Shown piece by piece: positions 43,061 to 54,108 of a stretch of DNA of 64,000 nt. The stretch's first letter is position 1. Each line of letters begins with the position of its first letter. Both the position numbers and the translations under genes were made by a program. Source of the stretch: Prunus persica (Eukaryota > Streptophyta > Magnoliopsida > Rosales > Rosaceae); the NCBI RefSeq assembly GCF_000346465.2, contig NC_034016.1, forward strand, positions 16,528,063 through 16,592,062, read 5' to 3'. The notes below the pieces were generated by a model. That model made no database searches and was not told the origin of the DNA. It worked only from the letters and a program-made list of their open reading frames with translations.

Positions 43061-44090
43061 ACTCGAGCAAATTATGTTGTGATATTGGAGCATGAGATTG
43101 ATAGGTACATCACCGACCCTATTGAAGATGTGGTTGACTTATTCGATGTTTTAAAGTAGTGGAAATTGAATGAGGTTAAGTATCCGGGTTTGGCACTTAT
43201 TGCAAAGGATGTGCTTGACATCCCAGTATCAACGGTGGCTTCAGAATCATGTTTTAGCACAGGTGGTTGGATAGTTAATTCATTTCGTGCTTCTTTGACT
43301 CCTAAAATTTTGGAGGCCTTAATTTGCTCTCAAAATTGGTTAAGGTCAGGTGACATATCCTCTTTATAATATGAGCCAACAATTCAAGAGATGAAGTTTT
43401 ATGAATCCATTGAATTAGGTATTTCTTTGTAATTTTATATGCTTTATTAATGTAATTTACAATTTGTAGGTTTCACTAATGTTTTAATGGGTTTTTTTTT
43501 AATTTTATATAGATTTATGAGTTCATCCACACCTCCCAAGTCTGCCCCAGCTACTTTTCAATGTTAGGAGGAATTTAATGAAGTTGCAACACTTAGGACT
43601 ACATGCTTTTGTGGAGTTTTTGCATGCTTGTATTTTGTTTATATTTTGCTGCAGTGGGATTGTAATTTATTTTGAATTTGGATTGTAATTTATATTTTGC
43701 TGAAGTTGAATATAATTTATTTGCTAAAGTTGGATTGATTTTGATGTGATAAAAGCTTGGTGGAAGTTTAAATTTGGGCTTGGCCTATTTGATAATGAAC
43801 AAATTGGTAGGTTTGTAATATAATTAAATTTTGGGCAGGTCTGTAATATAATACAATTTTGGGCAGATCTGTAATATAAATAAAATTATATATTACAATT
43901 TTGGGCTCATGCCAAAAATCGATAATCGCAAGAACCAAACTGGAATTGGGCAGGTCTGGGTTGGTTCGGTCTTGCCTATAAATCTTTGTCAAAATCGAAC
44001 AAAACCGAATTGATCTTCATTTTCAGTTCAAGTTCTAATTTTATAAGAAATCGGCCTGAACCGAACTATGTCCACCCCTAATATCCATTA
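43061..44090 (+). mobile_element. Truncated hAT (Ac-like) element, 3' part
   Basis: The right terminus reads ...GAACTATGTCCACCCCTA, the complement of a TAGGGGTGGAC hAT end, with GGTTCGG-rich subterminal DNA. It contains the end of a transposase (43061-43369). Beyond 44090 the sequence resumes homology to the PR-1 D flank (TATCCATTAAATTTAGCATCC versus 41040). The left end is missing. Confidence 0.65.
43064..43369 (+). pseudogene. hAT transposase C-terminal dimerisation domain fragment
   Basis: The plus strand reads EIDRYITDP...VDLFDVLK*WKLNEVKYPGLALIAKDVL, then IPVSTVASESCFSTGGWIVN and ALICSQNWL. This is the well-conserved hAT dimerisation core of plant Ac-like (RICESLEEPER-type) transposases. 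A TAG at 43159 replaces a tryptophan codon of the WW pair. The N-terminal zinc finger and catalytic region are absent. Confidence 0.85.
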
Positions 44091-44240
44091 AATTTAGCAT
44101 CCACCATGCCGGTGAATAAGATCAATCAATTGATGATCTAACATCACTTCTTAATTCATTTTGTTCTTGATAACATAGATTCATAGATATAGTTGGTTTG
44201 TTTTTTTAGACGAATAAATATAGTTGGTTTAGTAAGACTT

Positions 44241-44567
44241 CTACTCAACATTGTTGCCAATGGTGAATATTATTGGAACATCCATGCACCTGGCACATGG
44301 TAGAATTTTCGCATAGGAGTTGTAAGGCTTGTAAGGCTTCTGCCCAACATAGTTGCCTGGTGGATCAAAGTTGCACCCGATGAAGGTACCTCCACTGTTG
44401 CACCTCACTTTTGCACACCCTACACGAGTTGTGTTACGCCAAATAACCTGCGTATAATGCCCACACACCTTGCCATCGGCACAAGTGTTAGAGTCGTAGT
44501 TATAGAAGGCCTTCTCTGCCACCCACATGTTCACGGCATCCGTGCCCGACAAATCAGCGGTGCTCAT
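44241..44567 (-). pseudogene. PR-1 E, 5'-deleted pseudogene with a lost stop codon
   Basis: Starting abruptly at [20 protein letters not shown] it matches PR-1 D through [16 protein letters not shown] and [15 protein letters not shown]. Upstream it joins directly to sequence that in PR-1 D lies about 130 bp before the ATG. Roughly 375 bp are therefore gone: promoter, signal peptide and first half of the CAP domain. At the 3' end GTAAGGCTT is duplicated, removing the stop and adding about 28 residues. Not functional as PR-1. Confidence 0.88.
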
Positions 44568-44883
44568 TACTGACTCTATCAATAATGGAGTGTGCTTGTG
44601 AAATATAATACCAAAAATACTTGAGAGCTTGTGAAATATATTATCGATGCATCTAGAAAACATATGAGTTGCTTTGCTATCAGAAAAAATAAAATGAAAA
44701 AACGTGTATGAGTTGACCAGTTAGCGTCTAAAGAAGGCTAACCGTCAATTTCGGGGAACAAATTGATCGCAAACTATGGAAGACCAGAAAAGAAAAGTAA
44801 ACTTTGGAAAATAGGGGAAAGGAAATTCTTTATGGACTTTACCATACCATGTGTAGTGCGTGTAGTCTGTACGTGTGAATGAG

Positions 44884-45110
44884 CTAATATGGCTCAAGTC
44901 CCACCATGTTTACAGGAGGGTCGTAATTGCAAAGAAACAAAACTCCACCCACTATTACGCTGTACCCTTCCACACCCAAGACAAACCCAAGTGTCCCAAA
45001 CACACTAAGTTTTGGACTCGTAGTTATATAATTGGGCTTCGGCTCGACCAAGGCTCTCTTGGGCGCTTCTGAATGTACCAAATTACAATTTTCAGCCCAG
45101 GCAAAGTCCA
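44884..45110 (-). pseudogene. PR-1 relic 4, internally collapsed
   Basis: The minus strand reads AENCNLVHSEA, matching [11 protein letters not shown]. It then jumps through degraded sequence to FLCNYDPPVNMVGLEPY, matching [16 protein letters not shown]. The YGEN and HYTQVVW regions are decayed or deleted. An 80-codon frame survives by chance. Confidence 0.75.
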
Positions 45111-45287
45111 TAAACTGAAATGTCATTGCCCCAATTTCCGCGTGTCATTTAATAATTTTCATGCTTAAATTGCCAAACAATGGAAATATCAATTTCTCCT
45201 CTTTAATTTCCGGCTTTTAACCAAATCCCAAGTTATTTTCCTCCATCCAAACGGAGGGTTAAGGAAAAACAATTCTTGCTACAAGAA

Positions 45288-45288
<1 letters not shown>

Positions 45289-45329
<41 letters not shown>
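45289..45329. repeat. TC microsatellite
   Basis: About 20 uninterrupted TC dinucleotides between PR-1 relic 4 and PR-1 F. Confidence 0.9.
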
Positions 45330-45331
<2 letters not shown>

Positions 45332-45928
45332 CCATTTGTGTACCGTGTCCTATGAAAGTCATGATTTTCGGGGTTTTTATCACAAAAAGGTACTGGAAAA
45401 ATCCGAAAATTGCTCCTTAAGAAATAAAATTTATTCTTAAAAAAAAAAACCTGAAATAAAAAATAAGACCGCAAATTAACTAATAGATGTGGAGGAAAAT
45501 GGTTGGTCGGGTTCAGAGTCAGAAAATTACGAGTAAGGATCTTGTCCTCACCTCTTAAAATTACGAGTTAATATGGTCAAGTCTCTTTGAGTTTTAGGGA
45601 GAGAAGTATCACTAGCCCAAAATCAAGAGTTAATTAGTATTAATTAAAGAGAGGTTGATGACAATTAAAAATAAAGAGAATGAAATAAAAACTTACAAAA
45701 AATGAAATAATTTTTACTTCTTTTTTATATATGTCATCTCCTCTTATAATCAACAGTCACGTAAAAGAATGTTGGGAGGGTGAGGAGGTAAATTCGTACA
45801 CACCCGTTACATGTAATCGCCTCTATCCCCTCTTATTCTTCTAATTTCTCAACAACAAAAATACAAGACCCCCAAACAGGCCTAGTCGAGGTGTGCACGT
45901 ATGTTTGTGTGACATGTAAATTTAGTGT

Positions 45929-46411
45929 CTAGTAGGGATGGTCCTCCTCATTATAAGCAGGATCATAGTTGCAGATGACATAGTTTAGTCCATTCTTGCA
46001 CTTTGAAATGCCACAACCAACTTCGGTGGTTTTGCCCCAAATCACACCAAGGTAATGTCCACATTCGTCTCGGACGCATTTGTTTAGGTCGTAGTCATAA
46101 AACTCCTTCTCAGTGACCCAATACTTGGCGGCAGCTGCTCCAGACATGCCTTCTCCTGAGGCCAAGTTCTCACCATAAGGCCCCATTGAGTGCTCCATGG
46201 CGCAGTCATCAACTCTCTTGTCTGCATAATCTTGGGCATACTTGGCTAGGGTCGCGTTCCATTTGAGTGGACGGTTGCCGACCTGGGCGCGGGCCTTGTT
46301 GTGTTCCTCCACGAAGCCATCGATATCTTCTTTGGAAAGGTCTGCAGAGACAAGAGTGAAGAACAATGCGACGGAGCAGATGGCCAGAAGAAGCTTGATG
46401 TTGAACGCCAT
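45929..46411 (-). CDS. PR-1-like protein F (divergent CAP clade), intact
   Basis: 160 residues from the ATG at 46411 (MAFNIKLLLAICSVALFFTLVSA signal peptide); an upstream Met at 46492 would bury that signal and is rejected. CAP motifs: [51 protein letters not shown] and ICNYDPAYNEEDHPY. HYTQVVW is replaced by HYLGVIW, and the C-terminus lacks the Gly-Asn of classical PR-1. Copies F, G and H form this clade. Secreted; the function beyond CAP membership is unknown. Confidence 0.92.
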   Translation of the reverse strand: MAFNIKLLLAICSVALFFTLVSADLSKEDIDGFVEEHNKARAQVGNRPLKWNATLAKYAQDYADKRVDDCAMEHSMGPYGENLASGEGMSGAAAAKYWVTEKEFYDYDLNKCVRDECGHYLGVIWGKTTEVGCGISKCKNGLNYVICNYDPAYNEEDHPY

Positions 46412-46505
46412 TTTGTTTCTCGGTATGAGAAAGGTCTCGGATGTTATTGTATTAGAGAATGTTGAATTGATAGAGGTTAATTGAAAGGGCAAATGAGATT
46501 GTGCA

Positions 46506-46513
46506 TATTTATA
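46506..46513 (-). promoter_or_regulatory. TATA box of PR-1 F
   Basis: TATAAATA in a TATATAAATATG context, 95 bp upstream of the chosen start. PR-1 H has the variant CATAAATA at the same place (52431-52438). Confidence 0.6.
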
Positions 46514-47461
46514 TAGTTGAGAGGGTTAAATATAGGATCCTTGAAAATGGGAGGGTTTCTCAAGTTCTATAAATAACCATGGAGAACAAATAAGACCTGT
46601 GAGAGTGGATTTTAGATTCATAGAAACAGTGTATTGTCGGACAATCAATCTATACCATTGATTAAGTAGGTTTTATTTTAATCCTATATTACAATATATA
46701 ATCATTACTTAGGTGAGGATTTTTCGCTGCAATGACAAACATTTAGCCTTGCAATGAGGATCAAAGTTTTGACTCTCGTCTTCTCTATCTCATAAATAAA
46801 GTAGTCGTTACTCCAGAATGATATAAATGAACTTGTAATATGGCCCCTCTGTCAACTTCTTGTGGCTTTTAAAAATAAAAGGTAAAGCATTATGCTTCTT
46901 ACCAAAATACAAACAAATGAAAGAGGAAGCAAATTAATTAGACAAAAAGGTCACCTTTCGTTCATGTAGTTTGATGAAATTTTCACTTTTGTTCTTGTAA
47001 TTTTAATTCTAGCAATTTGACCCATGTAGTTTGATAAACACGCGTCTCTTATGTGGAGGAGTATTTTGTACCGAATTTTGGACGAAATTCACTGGAAATT
47101 TAGATGGGTCCTTGAATTGCGATAGAATCAAACTACAAAAGTGAAATGACAAAATTAAACTACATGGATCAAAATAAAAAAAAATTCCGACAAATTACAA
47201 GGACCAAAAATAACTTTTTTTTCCCAATTAAATATGGATATAGAGGAAAACGTTTGAAGGGTGTTGCCTCTCTTGGTCTTGCAACAACTTTGGGCTCTCA
47301 TATGCCCGAGTTGCCCCATATCAGATTGGTATTGTTTGGCCCATGAAAAACTCTTGCTAGTTTTCTCGGTTTTCAGGCCCATTGTAGCAAAAAGGAAATA
47401 CGTATGGTTGTTTAGCTTTATGTTTCTTAGCAAACTAATGGACAATTAGTCTTTTATTAAA

Positions 47462-47641
47462 ATTACCAGTAGTTTTGGTTGTTGAATCTCGTGCAAGTTA
47501 GGTTGTGGTTGTATTGGCTGCAAGCGGTGCAAGTTAGGTTGTGGTTGTATTGGCTGCAAGCGGAACGTAGGCGCTTTAGGTGTGTGTTGACCATGCACTC
47601 TCGCGTCATGTAATGTCGTATGTATGATATTGGTGGTGTGG
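47462..47641. repeat. Unit-specific insertion with a 36-bp tandem duplication
   Basis: Absent from the equivalent place in F2 (near 50295) and F3 (near 53347). It contains GTGCAAGTTAGGTTGTGGTT plus 16 bp, exactly repeated at 47491-47526 and 47527-47562. No element ends were recognised. Confidence 0.7.
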
Positions 47642-48022
47642 TAAACCAATTACTTTTTTGTCTAGTTATATTTTTCTTTCCAATATTAAAAACAAAAAAA
47701 TTCTCAAATTCGAATCTTCCCTCACTTAAAGATTTTAAAAAAAAAAAAAACACATAGACATAACTGGAAAAACCATAGAAATAATTAGTGAAATATAATT
47801 ACAACGAACACATTCAAATTTTCAAAATCTATAAAGACATAAGAGATCCAAGTTCCTACCTATAATCACTGCAACCACAATCTTGACCAAGGGTTTTAAT
47901 CCAAAGAATCTTTGAGATCTTGAATAAAGTTAGGTGACATCTCAACCTTTACGACAAGTGTTCTATTCTACTTTATCTCTCCAATCATATGAAGTTCTAA
48001 TCTTACTTGAAATGGTATAAGA

Positions 48023-48206
48023 TCAGTCCTTATCTCTTGGATTACAGGGGTCCAAGAGATTTGTGATCACTTACCGTTGGATGTAAATTCAACGATTCAC
48101 TCACTCTTGCACTCTTTTGAAGAAACTTTTTTGAACCATTGCATTAATATCCAATGGTGGGTGACTACAATCTCTTGGACTCCTGTGGTCCAAGAAATCG
48201 GGACTC
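48023..48206. mobile_element. Mutator-type MITE with 9-bp TSD and paralogous empty sites
   Basis: GGTATAAGA is duplicated at 48014-48022 and 48207-48215. Inverted ends of about 40 bp begin TCAGTCCTTATCTCTTGG at left and GAGTCCCGATTTCTTGG read from the right. The paralogous units have a single GGTATAAGA with no insert (near 50636 and 53720), proving insertion. 184 bp, non-coding. Confidence 0.88.
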
Positions 48207-48599
48207 GGTATAAGATATCATATAAGATTTGTTATATTTATAATGGAATGGGCTAAATTTACTTTACGTGAAGGATGTTGTATTAGAAATTTTGGGCTAA
48301 GAAAAACCACCACACCTGGGCTATAGCTCAAGTTAGTCCTTACTAAGGACCATCCTTGTTTATTGTACAACCACAATCAAATTGGTATACAAATCTCATA
48401 TATACATAAAGAAACGGTGCATACAAACATCATGAACAAGAAAATCTTAGGTGGCATTTGGCATCCTATTCAAGTATGGAATTCAAAAACTTTTATTTTT
48501 CTTGAAAACAAAGAGTCCTAAAACCCATTTTTTAAGATTCAAAAACTTGTTTGGTATTCAATGAGGGAACTCAAACTTTAAAAACAAGGAGTTCTGAAA

Positions 48600-49250
48600 T
48601 TCATGTTTGAAGATTAAAAAACTTGATCAGACCAAAAAAAAAAAAAAGATTAAAAAACTTGTTTGTTATGCAACTTGAAAACAGTTTCTTTGAAAAAATT
48701 CTATAAAATAGATTTGTTATATTTTCAAGTATTTGGGTGTTTTTGAGTTATTTTTTAGTTTAGGTTTTCAAAACTAGGTCTCTACCAAACAAATTTTTTG
48801 AGTTTTGGACTTAAATAATTTTTCATTTTTTATTTTTTGTAAAGTTTCACAAGTTGGATTCAAATAGAATACCAAACATGCACTTCACATCCTTTTGATA
48901 TTCCATTTGTCAATTAAAGACAAAGGCGAGATGCAGAGGCAGACGAGAGAGATTGGCCAAAAAAAAAAAAAAAAAAGAAAGAAAGAATGAGAATGACATA
49001 ATATTTCAGTTAGAAATTACAGAAATGAAATAATCTTATTCTTTTTCATTTTTTGATTCACTCTTGTCACCTCTCACAATACCATATCAAGTGCTAGTCA
49101 CGTAAAAAAATGTTGTGAGTGTGGGGAAGTATTTGTATACATTCGTTACATTTTATTTTTCTAATTTCAGTAAAAGAAAAAAAAAACACAGGACCTCTCA
49201 ACAGGCCTAATGTTGGTGTGGTTACGCGCACGTGAGCGTACATACATCAT
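48600..49250. other. 3' flank of PR-1 G, no other gene
   Basis: Paralogous to 51350-51850 and more weakly to 45650-45928, the 3' flanks of PR-1 H and F. The A/T-rich sequence contains a pure A-run at 48960. Confidence 0.6.
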
Positions 49251-49737
49251 CTAGTGGGGGCGCTCGTCTTCGGGCTGGTACATGGGATCGTAGCTGCAAA
49301 CTACGTAGTTTTGTCCATTCTTGCACTTTGAAATGCCACATCCGACCTTGGTAATTTTGCCCCAGACCACAGCAAGGTAGTGACCACATTCGTCTTTGAC
49401 GCATTTGTTGGACTTTTCGTCATAGAACTCCTTCTTGGTGACCCAATACTTGGTAGCAGCAGCACCGCTCATGCCGTTGCCAGAGGCCAAGTTCTCACCC
49501 CCAACGCCCAATCAAGGGATCCATGGCGCAATCGTCAACTCTTTTCTCAGCATATTCTTGGGCATACTGGGCTAAGGTCGTGTTCCACTTGAGGGGTTTG
49601 TTGCCGACCTCTTTACGAGCCTTGTTGTGCTCCTCGTCGAAGCCATTGATCTCTGCTTTGGAAATGTTTGCAGAGACAACAGTGAAGACCAATGCGACGC
49701 AACGGATGGCCAAAAGAAGCTTCATGTTGAACGCTAT
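49251..49737 (-). pseudogene. PR-1-like G, pseudogene with start loss and frameshift
   Basis: Two lesions are seen against PR-1 H. The start codon is ATA (49735-49737) instead of ATG, the next ATG being four codons in. A fifth C in the run at 49498-49502 (four in H) shifts the frame just before GENLASG. Otherwise it keeps EEHNKARKEVGNKPLKW, ECGHYLAVVWGKITKVGCG and CSYDPMYQPEDERPH, the last residue being His instead of Tyr. The promoter region is also altered: a (TA)n run at about 49779-49797 replaces the H-type flank. Confidence 0.9.
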
Positions 49738-50049
49738 TTTTGTTTCTTGATATGAGAAGTTTAAGGTTTGTCCTTTATATATATATATATATATAATTAT
49801 TGAATTAATAATTGACACAAATTAATGTACTAATCATCCAATTATAAACTAGGCATGAGTAAAGAAAAGTAAATGAAATGAAACAAATTATATATGTGAT
49901 TTAAGTGATATAATCATAAACCTAAACTCTTATTTATACATAATTATATATGTATCCGGGCCTAATGGGCTGGGCTATCGTAGGCTTAATCGGGCTGGGC
50001 TAGGCTTCAGACACCCAAGCCCAAGGCGGGTCGGGCCATCTCAAAGCCG

Positions 50050-50231
50050 ATAACGAGTCGGACCGGACTTTTTTTTCGATGGGCCGGGTGGGACCCTATC
50101 GGCCCATGAGCCCACATACCAAATGATGAGGCCTATCTGTGGCTAACACCCTTTGGCCACGAATTGGCTGTGGTCAAAATGATTATAAGCCACAGGTAAT
50201 ATGTGGCTTATAAGTCCGTTTTCTAGTAGTG
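50050..50231 (-). mobile_element. CACTA (En/Spm) transposon terminal fragment
   Basis: Reading leftwards on the minus strand from 50231 the sequence begins CACTACTAGAAAA, the classic CACTA terminus. It is followed by repeated GCCACA/TGTGGC subterminal motifs. Only this end is present; the left limit is uncertain and the region to its left (49.95-50.05 kb) is rich in GGGCTGGGC repeats. Directly right of 50231 the sequence rejoins the duplicated flank (GGTTGTTTAGCCTTATG). Confidence 0.7.
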
Positions 50232-51850
50232 ACGGTTGTTTAGCCTTATGTTTCTTACCAAAGTAACGGATAATTAGTCCCTTATTAAAATTTTGGATAA
50301 ACCACTTAGGTTTTTGTCTAGTTGTATTTTTCTTTCCAATATAAGAAGTCTTAAATTTGATTCTTCCCTCACTTGAGGACGAAAAAAAAAAAACATAGAC
50401 ATAATTGATGACATATATTTACAACCAACACATTCAAATTTTCAAAATCTATAATGACATAAAGCAATCCAAGTTCCTACCTCTAATCACTGCACCCACA
50501 ATCTTGACCAAGTGTTTTAATCCAAAAATTCTTTGAGATCTTGAATAAAAAGTTCGGTGACATTTCAACCTTTACCACAAGTGTTCTATTATACTTTAGC
50601 TTCCAATCATATGAAGTTCTAATCTGACTTGAAATGGTATAAGATATCGTACAAGATTTGTTATATTTACTAGCCTCTTGGCACATGCTCACGCATGTAC
50701 CAATTGGTTTTATTTTTTATTTTTTATTTTATTTTATTTTTAAAAAAAACATGGATAGTTATGTTCCACAAAAGTAGGACATATTATATGATTTTGTTTT
50801 TAATTTTAATTTTTTTAATATAAAAATGTGAATTTACCAGATTATCCTCATTTAATTAATAATTTCAATTCTTAATGTTTCAATTAACTAAGGGTATTTT
50901 CTGGTATTTTGAATGTTTCATCATTCTCTGCCTTTTGCTTTATATATATAGATAATGAGATGGACTAAATTTACCTTACGTGAATTATGTGTAAACAAGT
51001 ATTATGTGTATGCTTCGGTGGGTTGTATTATAAATGTTGGGCTAAGAAAAAAAACCACACATGGGCTATAGCCCAAGTTAATCTTTACTAAGGACCGTCC
51101 CTAGTTATGATACAACCCACAATCAAATTGGTCTACAAATATCAGTTCAAAAAATCTCATATATACATAAAGAAACGGTGCATGCAAACACGTGCATCCA
51201 TGAACAAGAAAATCTTAGGTGGCAATTGGTATCTATTCAAGTATGAAATTCAAAAACTTTGATTTTTCGTAAAAACAAAGAGTTCTAAAATCAAACTTTT
51301 AAGATTCAAAAACTTGTTTGGTATTCAAGGAGGGAACTCAAACTTTAAAAACAAGGAGTTCTAAAATCCATACTTTAAGATTAAAAACAATTTGTCGTAA
51401 AAATTCTTAAAAAACCGATTTGTTTGGGTTTTAAGTATTTGTGTGGTTTTGAGTAACTAGGTCTACCAAACATATTTTTTGAATTTTGGACTCAATTTAT
51501 TTTTTTAAAGTTTAAAAAGTTGAATTCAAATAAAATACCAAACATACACTTAACATCCTTTCGATATCACATTTGTCGTATTTTAAAAAAAAAAAATAAA
51601 GACAAATACGAGATGGGGAGGCATTAGACAATTGAGATTGAGAAAAAGTAAAAAAAAACATAAAGAGAATGAGATAATATTTAGTTAGAAATTACAAAAA
51701 AAGAAAAAAAGGAAATAATATTATTCTTTTCATTTTTTATCCATTCTCTTGTCACCTCTCACAATACCATATCAAGTATGGGAGCTCGCAAAAGAAAAAA
51801 AAACACGGACCTCTCAACAGGCCTCATGTAAGTGTGCGTACATACATCGT
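50232..51850. repeat. Tandem-duplicated flanking unit F2
   Basis: Matches 47400-49250 in F1 and the first part of F3, interrupted by Helitron 2. It lies between PR-1 G and PR-1 H. Confidence 0.85.
50670..50952 (-). mobile_element. Small non-autonomous Helitron 2, with paralogous empty sites
   Basis: On the minus strand it starts TCTATATATATAAAGC and ends CTAG, with host A and T at the borders. GTACATGC and GCATGTGC form an 8-bp terminal stem (one G-T pair) with loop GTGA. It is about 283 bp and a diverged relative of 15835-16122. The paralogous units read straight through (TTATATTTATAATGG) at 48232 and 53745, so the insertion point and the lack of a target duplication are directly shown. Confidence 0.92.
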
Positions 51851-52336
51851 CTAGTATGGGCGCTCGTCCTCGGGCTGGTACATGGGATCGTAGCTGCAAA
51901 CGATATAGTTCTTTCCATCCTTGCACTTTGAAATCCCACATCCGACCTCGGTGGTTTTGCCCCAGATCACAGCAAGGTAGTGACCACATTCCTCTTTGAC
52001 ACATTTGTTGGACTTGGGGTCATAGAACTCTTTCTCGGTGACCCAATATTTAGTGCCAGCTGCGCCGGTCATGCCGTCGCCCGAGGTCAAGTTCTCACCC
52101 CAACGCCCTCTTGAGTGCTCCATAGCGCAGTCGTCAACTCTTTTGTTGGCATATTCTTGGGCATACTGGGCCAAAGTTGTGTTCCACTTAAGGGGTTTGT
52201 TGCCGACCTCTTTACGAGCCTTGTTGTGCTCCTCGAGGAAGCCATCGATCTCTGCTTGGGAAATGTTTGCAGAGACAAGAGTGAAGACCAATGCGACGCA
52301 GTAAATGGCCAAAAGTAGCTTCGTGTTGAACGCCAT
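51851..52336 (-). CDS. PR-1-like protein H (divergent CAP clade), intact
   Basis: 161 residues: signal peptide MAFNTKLLLAIYCVALVFTLVSA, then FLEEHNKARKEVGNKPLKW, HSRGRWGENLTSG (YGEN changed to WGEN), ECGHYLAVIWGKTTEVGCG and VCSYDPMYQPEDERPY. Closest to pseudogene G, then F. The C-terminal PMYQPEDERPY departs strongly from the CAPE consensus PxGNxxxxxPY. Predicted secreted. No lesion was seen. Confidence 0.92.
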   Translation of the reverse strand: MAFNTKLLLAIYCVALVFTLVSANISQAEIDGFLEEHNKARKEVGNKPLKWNTTLAQYAQEYANKRVDDCAMEHSRGRWGENLTSGDGMTGAAGTKYWVTEKEFYDPKSNKCVKEECGHYLAVIWGKTTEVGCGISKCKDGKNYIVCSYDPMYQPEDERPY

Positions 52337-54108
52337 TTTTGTTTCTTGATATCAGAAGTTTAAGGTGTTTTCTTTCTAGCAGAGAAGGTTGGATTGTTAG
52401 ATGTTGATTGAAATGGGAAATGAGATTGTGCATATTTATGTAGTTGGGAGGGTTAAATATAGGATCCTAAAATGGGAGAGTTTGTTAAGTTCTATAAACA
52501 AGCATGGAGAACAAATAAAACTTGTGTGGGATTGCGTCACCGAGTGGATTTGGTATCCATACAAACATTGTATTGTCAAACAATCAATCTATACCATTGA
52601 TTAAGTGAAGTTTTATTTGAATCCTATAATGAGGTGAGGATTTTTAGCTGCAATGACTAAAACATTTAGCTGTACATTGAGGATCAAAGTTTTGACTTTG
52701 TTAACGATATAAATGAACTTTGTTATATGACCCCTCTGTCAACTTCTTGTGGCTTTTAAAAATAAAAGGTAAAGCATTATGCTTCTTACCAAAATACAAA
52801 GAAATGAAAGAGGAAGCAAATTAATTAGACAAAAAGGTCACCTTTCTTTCATATAGTTTGACGAAATTTTCACTTTTGTTTTTGTAATTTTAATTCTAGC
52901 AATTTGATCCATGTAGTTTGATAAACACGCGTCTCTTATGTGGAGGAGTATTTTGTATCGAATTTTGGACGAAATTCGCAGAAAATTTAGATGGGTCCTT
53001 GAATTGCGATAGAATCAAACTACAAAGGTTAAATTGACAAAATTAAACTACATGGACCAAAAAAAAAAATCTGACAAATTACACGGACTAAAAATGACTT
53101 TTTTTCCCAATTAAATATGGATATAGAGGAAAACGTTTGAAGGGTTTTGCCTCTCTTGATCTTGCAACCACTTTGGGCTCTCATCCGCCCGAGTTGCCCC
53201 ATATCAGATTGGCATTGTTTGGCCCATGAAAAACTCTTGCTAGTTTTCTTGGTTTTCAGGCCCATTGTAGCAAAAAGGAAATACGTATGGTTGTTTAGCC
53301 TTATGTTTCTTAGCAAACTAATGTATAATTAGTCTTTTATTAGAATTTTGGATAAACCAATTACATTTTTGTCTAGTTATATTTTTTTTTCCAATATTAA
53401 AAACAAAAAATTCTCAAATTCGAATCTTCCCTCACTTAAAGATTAAAAAAAATAAACACATAGACATAACTGGAAAAACCATAGACATAATTAGTGAAAT
53501 ATAATTACAACGAACACATTCAATTTTTCAAAATCTATAAAGACATAAGAGATCCAAGTTCCTACCTATAATCACTGCAACCACAATCTTGACCAAGGGT
53601 TTTAATCCAAAAAATCTTTGAGATCTTGAATAAAGTTAGGTGACATCTCAACCTTTACGACAAGTGTTCTATTCTACTTTAGCTTTCCAATCATATAAAG
53701 TTCTAATCTTACTTGAAATGGTATAAGATATCATATAAGATTTGTTATATTTATAATGGAATGGGCTAAATTTACTTTACGTGAAGGATGTTGTATTAGA
53801 AATTTTGGGCTAAGAAAAACCACCACACCTGTGCTATAGCCCAAGTTAGTCCTTACTAAGGACCATCCTTGTTTATTGTACAACCACAATCAAATTGGTA
53901 TACAAATCTCATATATACATAAAGAAACGGTGCATGCAAACATCATGAACAAGAAAATTTTAGGTGGCATTTGGTATCCTATTCAAGTATGGAATTCAAA
54001 AACTTTTATTTTTCTTGAAAACAAAGAGTCCTAAAACCCATTTTTTAAGATTCAAAAACTTGTTTGGTATTCTATGAGGGAACTCAAACTTTAAAAACAA
54101 GGAGTTCT
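52337..54108. repeat. Tandem-duplicated flanking unit F3
   Basis: Collinear with 46412-48590 without the two F1 insertions. It ends sharply at about 54108 (AAGGAGTTCTA|TATTAGTAAGATC), where the sequence switches to homology with 35715 onward. Confidence 0.88.

Larger units (their letters stand above)
46412..48590. repeat. Tandem-duplicated flanking unit F1
   Basis: Paralogous to 52337-54108 (F3) over nearly its full length, and from about 47400 to 50235-51300 (F2). F1 has two insertions the others lack: 47462-47641 and the MITE at 48023-48206. F2 has a Helitron that F1 and F3 lack. The units separate or follow PR-1 F, G and H and define a three-copy tandem array. Confidence 0.88.
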
